From: Mediterranea massiliensis
GTDB lineage: Bacteria > Bacteroidota > Bacteroidia > Bacteroidales > Bacteroidaceae
Length of the DNA: 11,419 nucleotides
Reading direction: 5' to 3'
Assembly (NCBI GenBank): GCA_958402075.1
Contig: CATXSD010000082.1
Coordinates: forward strand, 1 to 11,419
The translations under genes were made by a program, and so were the position numbers. A model generated the notes under the pieces. It ran no database searches and was not told where the DNA came from. It saw nothing but the letters and a program-made list of their open reading frames with translations. The first letter of the stretch is position 1; each line of letters begins with the position of its first letter. Shown here one piece after another: positions 1 to 6,106 of the stretch.

Positions 1-1244
1 TAGCGGCGCAGGGGGTGGTAGGCGGGGACGAAGTCGCTCTGCAGCAGCGTGCGCAGGCGGAAGAGGTCGGCGTCCAGCCCCTCGTGCTGCATGGCGCGCC
101 ACAGGGAGTTCTCCAGCGCGTCGGTCATCAGCTGCCAGCGGGGCTCCTCCTCCCCCGCCCCGCCCGTGAGCCGCACCTCCAGCTGGTGGATGAGGAGGTT
201 GCGGCGCAGCTGGCACCAGCGGCCGATGAAGTCCTCCATCTGCCCTACCGACACGCGGGGCGTGCGCCCGCTGCCCGGCGTTCCTCCATTAGTAACAGAG
301 GTACGCGCCCGCGCATAGCGCGCGAGGCGGCAGGTGGCGTGCTCGGCGGTCAGGGCGTAGCAGCTGCGCACGGTGGCCGCCACGGAATGCTCGGCGGCGT
401 CGTAGTCGGCAAACTCGCTGAGGGCCCACGCCTCGGCATCGGCCTCGCTCACGCCGAAGCGGTTCATCCAGTAGAGGCAGCGGCTGATGTAGGCGTTGTG
501 GCTGCCGGGGGCGTAAAGGATGCCGTCGTCCTCCACCAGGCGGCGCACGGTGGGGGCGGCGCTCACGGCCCGCACGGGCCGGCCCCGCGAGGCACGGGGA
601 CGCACAGGCGCCTCCAGCTCCACCGCCAAGGCCTCGGCCTCGGGACGGTAGCACACGGACGGATCGTGACAGAGGGCGGACATGCGGGTGGCGTTCTTGC
701 ACTGGGCATCGGTGGTGACACCCGTCAGGCGGGCGTAGTAGTCGTTCACCGTCTGCCAGGCGCGGGCAAAGGCCGGAGCATCGGCAGGCACGGGCGCCAC
801 GCGGGCCACCACCCGCAGGCCGCGGCCCGAGAGGGTGACGTAGGACAGGAACGTGTGGGCATCGGCGCGGACCCGTGCGGCCAGCGCGTCCAGGCGGTCG
901 GGCTCCACGCCGTCGATGTCCACCATCACGAAGCCCGAGTAGCCGCGCACGTGGCGGCTGCTGCGCCCGCCCTCCAGGGCGACGGCACAGACAAAGGCGG
1001 GCAGCTGGCGTCCCTTGACGGCTGCCTTGCGGCGTTTCAGTTCCTCGGCCGCGGCGGTGTCGGCCTCGGCTTCGGCCCGGGCCAGGCGGGCGCAGGTCTC
1101 GCGGTAGAGGCAGGTCAGGGTGAGGTAACGTCCTCCACGGATTTCTTCCACCAGCGCGTCCCACGGGGTGGGCACGGGCACGGTGTCGCGCAGGGAGGCG
1201 AAGCGCGGGGGTTGGAAGGAAAGGGTCTGTTCGGTTGTTTTCAT
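1..1244 (-). CDS. BT4734/VirE-like primase-helicase, N-terminal 414 residues (partial, runs off left edge)
   Basis: The reading frame begins MKTTEQTLSF at 1244 and stays open for 414 codons to the window edge. Strong preference for G or C in third codon positions supports this frame over the long open frame on the opposite strand. Residues about 30-200 resemble the BT4734-like N-terminal domain, related to archaeo-eukaryotic primases. A D-x-D pair sits in FVMVDIDGV (105-113), followed by SGRGLRVVARV (139-149), and by an arginine-containing segment that ends in CHDPSVCYR (192-200). From about 335 the sequence matches the entry to the VirE/VapE-type P-loop helicase region, with NSLWRAMQHEG (379-389) and QSDFVPAYHPLRR (402-414). 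The Walker motifs would lie beyond the edge. Such proteins are known from Bacteroides accessory and mobile regions, where a role in DNA replication is presumed but largely untested. The gene is transcribed divergently from the S74 operon. The family call is from memory of motifs. Confidence 0.85.
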   Translation of the reverse strand, partial: MKTTEQTLSFQPPRFASLRDTVPVPTPWDALVEEIRGGRYLTLTCLYRETCARLARAEAEADTAAAEELKRRKAAVKGRQLPAFVCAVALEGGRSSRHVRGYSGFVMVDIDGVEPDRLDALAARVRADAHTFLSYVTLSGRGLRVVARVAPVPADAPAFARAWQTVNDYYARLTGVTTDAQCKNATRMSALCHDPSVCYRPEAEALAVELEAPVRPRASRGRPVRAVSAAPTVRRLVEDDGILYAPGSHNAYISRCLYWMNRFGVSEADAEAWALSEFADYDAAEHSVAATVRSCYALTAEHATCRLARYARARTSVTNGGTPGSGRTPRVSVGQMEDFIGRWCQLRRNLLIHQLEVRLTGGAGEEEPRWQLMTDALENSLWRAMQHEGLDADLFRLRTLLQSDFVPAYHPLRR

Positions 1245-1299
1245 AACACGTTTCTTTTGAAATTTGCGGCGAAGTTAGGCATTACATTTCGGGCCGTGA

Positions 1300-1315
1300 T
1301 GTACGCATGGGTACA
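1300..1315. repeat. Short inverted repeat TGTAC-N6-GTACA upstream of the primase gene
   Basis: A five-base perfect inverted repeat with a six-base spacer lies between the candidate -7 element and the start of the primase-helicase gene, inside the predicted leader. It could be an operator. At this length it could also occur by chance. Confidence 0.25.
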
Positions 1316-1330
1316 CCGTTTTTAAGGAAT

Positions 1331-1338
1331 CAAAGCTA
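1331..1338 (-). promoter_or_regulatory. Candidate -7 element for the primase-helicase gene
   Basis: The minus strand reads TAGCTTTG, matching the Bacteroides -7 consensus TAnnTTTG. It would give a leader of about 80 bases before the ATG at 1244. No convincing TTTG (-33) lies 19-21 bases upstream, so this is only a candidate. Confidence 0.25.
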
Positions 1339-1642
1339 TTATTACAAAAAATTAAAGTGAGCCACTACTCCCTGCTGGAGCGACATACCGATATCACAAA
1401 CTTATGTCCACTGCCAAAAGAACCCCATGCATTAATCGGATCATCTACGAATACACCCCATACCATCTGTGATGAGATGACGCTCTATGTACATACCCAA
1501 GGGGAAAATCTTAAGGAAGCATCCACCATTGGCAACCGTTTTTTACCCAATAAAAGATTACATTAAAAATAAAACGAGTAATTTTTTGCATATTTTCTTT
1601 GTTATCTAAAAAAATCTTCATAAATTGCCTTCGTTTATCAAT

Positions 1643-1650
1643 TAGGTTTG
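1643..1650 (+). promoter_or_regulatory. Candidate -7 element for the S74 operon
   Basis: TAGGTTTG matches the Bacteroides -7 consensus TAnnTTTG and lies in AT-rich sequence about 155 bases before the ATG at 1805. The nearest TTG upstream (1625-1627) is only 15 bases away instead of the usual 19-21, so the -33 part is not convincing. Confidence 0.3.
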
Positions 1651-1677
1651 TACTATATCTCATTTTTATTTTTCAGA

Positions 1678-1695
1678 CATAACTTGATTGTTATG
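1678..1695. repeat. Perfect inverted repeat CATAAC-N6-GTTATG in the S74 operon leader
   Basis: A six-base perfect inverted repeat with a six-base spacer lies just downstream of the candidate -7 element. Its position would suit an operator or a small leader hairpin. The A+T-rich setting makes a chance occurrence quite possible. Confidence 0.3.
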
Positions 1696-1804
1696 CCAAA
1701 GAGAGAAAAATGATACAAAATCACCAATTGATAAAAATAATGTCAGATTAAAACAGTTTACTATTTTTTCATTAACTCTAATATCAACCCAAAAAACAAA
1801 GCGT

Positions 1805-2395
1805 ATGAAAACTTCATTCATTTACAAAACAGTTTTAATCGTTCTCCTACTGGGGATGGGATGTAACAGTTATGCACAGCTCAAATTCTATGACAACAAT
1901 CGTTTGACGATAGGTAACACCACCCCATACAGCTTTTATTATTACACTTTTGTGACAACAGGAATGTACATGAAATGTGCGACTAACAATTTCTTCCAAA
2001 TTGATGTTAGTGCAGCAGCTACGCGTCTGGCAAGCCATGGGGATCAAGTTGTGTTCTACAATACCCAGACCAGCACATTCAACGACCTGCAAGTCAGAAA
2101 AGTATATAATTACTCGGATGCCTTGGCCAAAACCAACATCAAGCCACTAAATACAGGTTGTGACATTATCAGCAAATTGAAACCTGTAACCTATAACTTC
2201 AAGAATGATATTTCCTCAAACGCCAATCAAGAAATAGGGTTATTGGCACAAGATGTAGAAAAAGTTTTGCCTAATCTGGTATTTACAGACAACGAAGGGA
2301 AAAAATTAGTAGACTACATTTCCTTGATCCCCATATTAATCAAGGCTATAGATGAACAACAAAAGGAAATCAATGAATTAAAAAGCAGACTGTAA
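1805..2395 (+). CDS. Secreted or surface protein with C-terminal peptidase-S74 (endosialidase-type chaperone) domain
   Basis: The product has 196 residues if translation starts at the ATG at 1805. That start gives a clean signal peptide (MKTSFIYKTVLIVLLLGMGC, then NSYA before QLKF); 39 further upstream codons are open but do not look like protein. Residues 25-100 are rich in aromatic and polar residues and show no domain I recognise. Residues about 103-196 match the S74 intramolecular chaperone domain. YSDALAKTNI carries the Ser104-Asp105 pair where the family cleaves itself. It is followed by LKPVTYNF, GLLAQDVEKVLP (145-156), VDYISLIPILIKAI and a terminal coiled coil, EQQKEINELKSRL. In phage tail spikes this domain trimerises a beta-fibre and is then released. 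Here the upstream part is very short, so a minimal surface fibre is an inference. Cys20 could be a lipid site, but the preceding GMG fits a lipobox poorly. The stop codon overlaps the methyltransferase start. Confidence 0.85.
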   Translation: MKTSFIYKTVLIVLLLGMGCNSYAQLKFYDNNRLTIGNTTPYSFYYYTFVTTGMYMKCATNNFFQIDVSAAATRLASHGDQVVFYNTQTSTFNDLQVRKVYNYSDALAKTNIKPLNTGCDIISKLKPVTYNFKNDISSNANQEIGLLAQDVEKVLPNLVFTDNEGKKLVDYISLIPILIKAIDEQQKEINELKSRL

Positions 2396-3186
2396 TGCAA
2401 CAAAGACACTTGGACAGGGAGCAATATTTCAACGAACTGGCCCAGACGGCACGCGAACACTACATCGGTTACATCAGCCGATTCCAGCCTATTACGCCGA
2501 CAACAAAGGTGCTCGAAGTGGGCTGTGGCGAAGGCGGCAATCTGCTGCCCTTTGCCGAAATGGGATGCCGGGTGACGGGCATAGAACGTTTTCCCGAACG
2601 GGTGGAGCAGGCTCAGGCCTATTTTCAGAAGAAGGGATACAGCGGCCGTTTCATCGCGGACGACTTCCTGAAATACAAGCCGCAGACGAACGAGAAGTAT
2701 GACCTTGTACTGATTCACGATGTCATCGAACACATTCCGGACAAGGACAGCTTCCTGGAACATCTGAAAGGGTTCGTCCACAAGGACAGCCTGATATTCT
2801 GGGGATTTCCTGCCTGGCAGATGCCCTTTGGCGGACACCAGCAGATTTGCCGCAGCCGCCTGTGCTCGCACCTCCCCTTCATCCACCTGCTCCCTGTGCC
2901 TGTGTACCGGTACTTGCTGAAAGCAAACAAGGAAACAACCGGATGCATCAACGAACTGCTGGATATCAGGAAAAGCCGGATAACGACAGAACGGTTTGAG
3001 CAACTGGCCGAGACACACGGGCTATCCATCGTGGACCGCTGCCTGTGGCTGGTCAATCCGCACTACGAACAGAAGTTTCACCTGAAGCCACGGAAGCTGC
3101 CTGCCGCGCTTTCGCGGATCAGATATATCAGAAACTTTCTGTCAACATCCTGCTTTTACCTGACCCGATATCATCAATCCACTTAA
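2395..3186 (+). CDS. Class I SAM-dependent methyltransferase
   Basis: This 263-residue protein shows the standard Rossmann-fold methyltransferase motifs. Motif I is VLEVGCGEGGNL (39-50). An acidic residue ends strand 2 (GIE, 62-64), ADDF lies at 88-91, and YDLVLIHDVIEHIPD (102-116) is the motif IV region with the common HDVIEH form. There is no signal peptide, so it should be cytoplasmic. The C-terminal third, rich in aromatic and basic residues, does not identify the substrate. Methyltransferases of this general type act on sugars, lipids, small molecules or proteins. The ATG shares its A with the TAA of the S74 gene (TAATG), which implies translational coupling, and a lipoprotein gene follows after 11 bases. 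The gene is more GC-rich than either neighbour, which suggests a mosaic origin. Fold assignment is firm; the role is unknown. Confidence 0.9.
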   Translation: MQQRHLDREQYFNELAQTAREHYIGYISRFQPITPTTKVLEVGCGEGGNLLPFAEMGCRVTGIERFPERVEQAQAYFQKKGYSGRFIADDFLKYKPQTNEKYDLVLIHDVIEHIPDKDSFLEHLKGFVHKDSLIFWGFPAWQMPFGGHQQICRSRLCSHLPFIHLLPVPVYRYLLKANKETTGCINELLDIRKSRITTERFEQLAETHGLSIVDRCLWLVNPHYEQKFHLKPRKLPAALSRIRYIRNFLSTSCFYLTRYHQST

Positions 3187-3197
3187 CCGGCACTATT

Positions 3198-3497
3198 ATG
3201 AAAAGGAAGTTAGCAATATTATCCGTCATCTGTACAGCAACCATCGCACTGAACAGTTGCAGTGAAGAAACCGAAAATATTTATAATGAACCAGCCCTGA
3301 CCCGAACTGCCAGCGAAGCTACCGTAACCTTCTCCAATCGTACGGTCACCACTGATGAAACGGTTTCGGGAACAGATATCATCACAGAAAATATAACAGT
3401 TAAAAATCAAGCAAAACTGACGTTTGAAATAGATAACTCCGTTACGATAAACGGCCCATTCACCGTTGAATATGGTTCAGAACTGGAAATTAACTAA
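3198..3497 (+). CDS. Small lipoprotein with beta-strand-rich C-terminus
   Basis: The product has 99 residues from the ATG at 3198, chosen because it gives a typical lipoprotein signal: MKRK, a hydrophobic stretch, then LNSC with the lipidated cysteine at position 21. Upstream in-frame codons overlap the methyltransferase and look like shadow. Acidic residues follow the cysteine (SEETENIYNEP), then come alternating polar and hydrophobic strands. The ending is NGPFTVEYGSELEIN, a form I associate with beta-strand repeats in larger Bacteroides surface proteins. There is no catalytic motif. It is the last gene of the S74-methyltransferase unit, 11 bases after the methyltransferase stop and seven bases before a strong terminator. 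It could anchor or partner the S74 protein at the outer membrane, which is inference. Confidence 0.8.
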   Translation: MKRKLAILSVICTATIALNSCSEETENIYNEPALTRTASEATVTFSNRTVTTDETVSGTDIITENITVKNQAKLTFEIDNSVTINGPFTVEYGSELEIN

Positions 3498-3503
3498 ACG
3501 ACA

Positions 3504-3543
3504 GATGAGGATGAAACTTTTGATTTCATCCTCATCTTTTTTT
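3504..3543 (+). terminator. Intrinsic terminator closing the S74-methyltransferase-lipoprotein unit
   Basis: A perfect 13-base-pair stem (3504-3516 with 3524-3536, GATGAGGATGAAA against its complement) with a seven-base loop is followed directly by seven T residues. It begins seven bases after the lipoprotein stop codon. Confidence 0.93.
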
Positions 3544-3625
3544 ATCCCCTCGTATCATACTACGAAAAACACCTTGAACAACCATGCTCCATCTTCTCCC
3601 TTCACAATCCGACGAACCCGGGAAG

Positions 3626-4006
3626 ATGGACAATACCTGGATACAGACCGCCGCCAGGGAGCTTTACGAAATCAGGAAACGGTGGCACCTCACCTCGAAC
3701 CGACAGTTCGCCGAGGCCTTGGCCATGAATCCGCGCACCACGGCCAAGCTGAACCCCGCCCACCCCGACGGGTCGCTGACGCTGGAGACGGTGGACCGCA
3801 TCTACAGCACCCTCACCGCCCTGTGCTGCCTGTACTTCGGCCCCGAGGAAATGGACGACGAATACCGGCGCCTGGCCGACTCGCGGATGCGCATCGCCCG
3901 AAGCGTGGCACCGCTGCCCGCCGCCGTCCGCAAGCGGCTGGAAGAGGAACAGGGACAAAAAGAAAAAGGGGACGTACCGTTGCGGCCGGTACATCCCCTC
4001 GGATAA
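3626..4006 (+). CDS. Small helix-turn-helix-like protein, probable DNA-binding regulator
   Basis: The product has 126 residues from the ATG at 3626; an in-frame ATG at 3584 would add 14 residues that look less like protein. Strong G/C preference in third codon positions supports real coding. Residues about 10-62 are predominantly helical. SNRQFAEALAMNPRTTAKLN (24-43) resembles the helix-turn-helix of XRE-type repressors, and LETVDRIYSTLT (52-63) matches the helix that usually follows. The remainder is charged and helical, ending in a lysine/glutamate-rich tail. It stands alone after the S74 operon terminator and converges on tRNA-Ser, whose terminator lies within its final codons. Its GC-rich style matches the primase-helicase gene at the left edge, so both may belong to the same accessory background. 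The specific family is not recognised, and the regulatory role is inferred from the motif. Confidence 0.7.
   Translation: MDNTWIQTAARELYEIRKRWHLTSNRQFAEALAMNPRTTAKLNPAHPDGSLTLETVDRIYSTLTALCCLYFGPEEMDDEYRRLADSRMRIARSVAPLPAAVRKRLEEEQGQKEKGDVPLRPVHPLG
3957..3998 (-). terminator. Intrinsic terminator of tRNA-Ser, inside the end of the helix-turn-helix gene
   Basis: Read on the minus strand, GGGGA-T-GTACCG and CGGTAC-G-TCCCC form a stem of 11 pairs with one mismatch and a seven-base loop (3968-3979 with 3987-3998). TTTTTCTTTTT follows at 3967-3957. It lies 33 bases after the tRNA 3' end. On the plus strand the same bases encode the last residues of the convergent gene. Confidence 0.85.
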
Positions 4007-4031
4007 AAAACTTCACTTGTATGAAAAATTG

Positions 4032-4119
4032 CGGAGAGAACGAGATTCGAACTCGTGATACCCTTTAGGGGTATACACGCTTTCCAGGCGTGCCTCTTCA
4101 ACCACTCGAGCACCTCTCC
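4032..4119 (-). tRNA. tRNA-Ser (anticodon GGA)
   Basis: The 88-base gene folds as a class II tRNA. The acceptor GGAGAGG pairs with TCTCTCC (one G-U pair) and is followed by discriminator G73, as expected for serine. The anticodon stem CACGC/GCGTG encloses CTGGAAA, with GGA at 4085-4083, decoding UCC and UCU. There is a long variable arm (ATACCC/GGGTAT), and the T arm ACGAG-TTCGAAT-CTCGT is intact. The CCA end is not encoded (CAA follows). It has its own promoter and terminator, so it is probably a single-gene transcript. Confidence 0.96.
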
Positions 4120-4136
4120 TTCTTGATTTCGGGGTG

Positions 4137-4168
4137 CAAAGGTACGACAAGTTTCCGAATTTTCCAAA
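4137..4168 (-). promoter_or_regulatory. Bacteroides-type promoter of tRNA-Ser
   Basis: On the minus strand TTTG (4168-4165), exactly 20 bases, then TACCTTTG (4144-4137) match the -33/-7 consensus for the primary sigma factor of Bacteroides (TTTG, N19-21, TAnnTTTG) in full. The tRNA 5' end lies 17 bases further on, leaving a very short leader. Confidence 0.9.
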
Positions 4169-4384
4169 TCCTGGAGCGGGAGTTTATCGCCATCTTTTGC
4201 AACTTCCCCCTGCAGACCATCGGTACCAGCCCTAAAACCGGCCCCCTGCTTCCATGACAGAAAGGGATTGCTTGCGGGCTCCCATTGCAACATACTGCGG
4301 AGAGCGGCACAAACAATCCCTTAAGAGAACCGGTCCCCCTGGCTACTTGAGCCAAGCTACCGGAGGACTACCGGATGTCCGTCT

Positions 4385-6082
4385 TTAATCCCAACCCGGA
4401 TTCTGCGGCAGCAACTGAGGATTGCGCTGCAGTTCGCCTGTCGGTATAGGATAGAGATACATCTTGTCGTCCCACGTGCGGCTCTTGCCTGCCTCATAGG
4501 ACAAATCGGTGTTCGTATAATTCGGATAAACAATGACGTATCCTTCACTGGAACGGAAACCGTTGGCAGCCATTGTAGACTCCGTAGAAATCTTCTTACC
4601 GACATACGTCATCACATTGTTGACAATGCTACCGGCCTTCCAGCGGCAGATGTCATCGAAACGGAAGCCTTCACCCGCCAATTCGATTCTGCGCTCGCGA
4701 CGGATCTCCTGCAACAGGGGAGAAAGCGTATAACCGTAATCCGGCCAATTGGGATCGGTAAAGCCAACGGCAAGCGTCAGATGGGGCATGCCGACACGGT
4801 CGCGGAGTTCATTGACGGTGCGATCCAGATCGGTCTGGGTAATCGTACCCAGTTCGGCCTTTGCCTCGGCATTGATCAGCAAGGTCTCGGCATAACGATA
4901 GGCAATTCCATCGGCATCTTCCACATTATAACCGCTATGGGCTGTCGCAGGATTGTAGCCCTTGATGCTCTGATAGCCCGTCGGACAGAACTGAGTGACG
5001 TAGGCGTCGTCATCGCCTACGCTGGTATAATTCTCATTGCCGCTGAAAAAGCCGTCGTTACGAATCAGCTGGCGGGCACGGGGATCCCGATTGGCCAGTT
5101 CATCGGCCAACAAATCGTCATTGGTGGGATACGAAGTCAGGGCCTTGGGCAGTCCGTCGGCATAGAGGAAGCAGTCTACAAAATCTTTCGAGAAACCGGC
5201 ACTGGCCTCCATCGAGCCATGACCCATATTGTGGGTACGCAAGGGATAGGAATAGTCGATGTAGAGGATGGCCTCGCTCAGGCTGCTCTTGTCCTGCATG
5301 ATAAACATGTTATAATAATCATGTTCGGCATCTCCCGTCTTGTAAATCGAATAATGTCCGTCAGTGATCAGCTTGTCGGTCTCTTCGGCAGCCATTCTCA
5401 GCAGGTCTTCGTAAGCATACCCCAAGTCGGAATGATACTTATAGTAAGTACCCTCGTGCAGACATACGCGTGCCTTGAAATGGCGGGCGATGTCCTTGTT
5501 CAAGCGGTTCTGGCCTTCGCTTCCGGCCTCGGGCAACCATTCGATTGCAAAATCGAGGTCTTCAACGATGTGCTGGGCCACCTGGTTACGGGGCAACTTG
5601 GGCCCGTACAGCTCCTCGCTGTCCGTGTTCAGCTCCTTGTCCAGCCAGGGAACATCGCCAAACGTCTTGATCTTGGCAAAGTACTCCAACGCACGGAAGA
5701 AACGCATCTCGCCCACATACACATTGATCTCGGCTTCCGAACCCGTGACCGTGCCATAATGGGTCATGAAATAATTGATATAACGCAGGTTCGACCAGTT
5801 GCTCTTCGACCACGAGCCGTTTTCCGTGGGTACCACATACTGCCCCCACAAGAAGGAATTGATGCTGCTGGGCACCTGGTCGTCGGCATTCGTGTCGCCA
5901 TAGTTGGTGACTCCGCCCGGCAATATGTTATAAAAAGCGTTGGCGTAAGTCTGCAAATCGCCTGTTGACGTCCAGAAAGTGTTGTCATTCAGACTCTGGG
6001 AGGATCTTTCCAGAAAAGCGTCGTTACAGCTCGTCTGGACCATTAATCCTAAAAAGGAATATAATATATATTTCAGTTTCAT
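4385..6082 (-). CDS. SusD/RagB-family nutrient-binding outer-membrane lipoprotein
   Basis: The product has 565 residues from the ATG at 6082. That start puts a lipoprotein signal at the N-terminus (MKLKYILYSFLGLMVQTSC, cysteine 19), whereas the four codons upstream begin with TTG. After the cysteine come NDAFLERSSQSLNDNTFWTS and the helical TPR-like scaffold typical of SusD. The C-terminal part shows YRYAETLLINAEAKAELG, the LRDRVGMPHL segment, EIRRERRIELAGEGFRFDDICRW and a final YLYPIPTGELQRNPQLLPQNPGW, all standard for the SusD_RagB C-terminal domain. The length is normal. SusD proteins cap the SusC barrel at the cell surface and bind the ligand, usually a glycan. The gene follows susC by 24 bases and must share its transcript. 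No other binding protein or enzyme gene follows before the tRNA. The ligand cannot be inferred. Confidence 0.96.
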   Translation of the reverse strand: MKLKYILYSFLGLMVQTSCNDAFLERSSQSLNDNTFWTSTGDLQTYANAFYNILPGGVTNYGDTNADDQVPSSINSFLWGQYVVPTENGSWSKSNWSNLRYINYFMTHYGTVTGSEAEINVYVGEMRFFRALEYFAKIKTFGDVPWLDKELNTDSEELYGPKLPRNQVAQHIVEDLDFAIEWLPEAGSEGQNRLNKDIARHFKARVCLHEGTYYKYHSDLGYAYEDLLRMAAEETDKLITDGHYSIYKTGDAEHDYYNMFIMQDKSSLSEAILYIDYSYPLRTHNMGHGSMEASAGFSKDFVDCFLYADGLPKALTSYPTNDDLLADELANRDPRARQLIRNDGFFSGNENYTSVGDDDAYVTQFCPTGYQSIKGYNPATAHSGYNVEDADGIAYRYAETLLINAEAKAELGTITQTDLDRTVNELRDRVGMPHLTLAVGFTDPNWPDYGYTLSPLLQEIRRERRIELAGEGFRFDDICRWKAGSIVNNVMTYVGKKISTESTMAANGFRSSEGYVIVYPNYTNTDLSYEAGKSRTWDDKMYLYPIPTGELQRNPQLLPQNPGWD

Positions 6083-6106
6083 ACGAATAATCAAATTATC
6101 AGGTTA

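Larger units (their letters stand above)
1245..1804. other. Intergenic region between divergent genes, with an unexplained block at about 1340-1570
   Basis: These 560 bases separate the primase gene (minus) from the S74 operon (plus). The right part (1570-1804) is very AT-rich and looks non-coding. The block at about 1340-1570 is more balanced in composition. It is open on the plus strand for 69 codons from a GTG at 1357 without a visible ribosome-binding site, and the translation resembles nothing I recognise. On the minus strand it contains a 39-codon stop-to-stop frame that includes MVWGVFVDDPINAWGSFGSG, then one TAG, then about 33 more open codons in the same frame. I do not call a gene here. 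It could be decayed coding sequence, a small RNA or plain spacer. Confidence 0.4.

Noticed and set aside
289..1164. A 291-codon frame on the minus strand, rich in Arg, Gly and Pro
   Set aside because: It is an out-of-frame shadow of the primase-helicase gene on the same strand, with the composition typical of a shifted GC-rich frame.
15..1325. A 436-codon open frame on the plus strand
   Set aside because: It lies opposite the primase-helicase frame, which shows family motifs and G/C-biased third positions. GC-rich genes often leave long open frames on the other strand. The translation is alanine/glycine/histidine-rich and matches no family.
1598..1700. Invertible (phase-variable) promoter for the surface operon
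   Set aside because: Only five- to six-base inverted matches (GTTAT/ATAAC) flank the promoter candidate. The longer repeats expected for Bacteroides invertible promoters are absent, and no invertase gene is seen.
2314..3018. A 234-codon frame on the minus strand opposite the methyltransferase
   Set aside because: The plus-strand methyltransferase has all core SAM-binding motifs, and this antisense frame has none.
3802..4293. A 163-codon minus-strand frame across the tRNA
   Set aside because: It runs straight through the tRNA-Ser gene, its promoter and its terminator, so it cannot be a real gene.
4330..4363. Nested inverted repeats (CCGGT/ACCGG around TGGCT/AGCCA) after susD, considered as a terminator
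   Set aside because: The stems are only five base pairs each and no T-tract follows on the minus strand. An intrinsic terminator for susCD is not supported here.
4781..5968. A 395-codon open frame on the plus strand opposite susD
   Set aside because: It is antisense to a clear SusD protein with full family motifs, and it has no start signal or recognisable domain.
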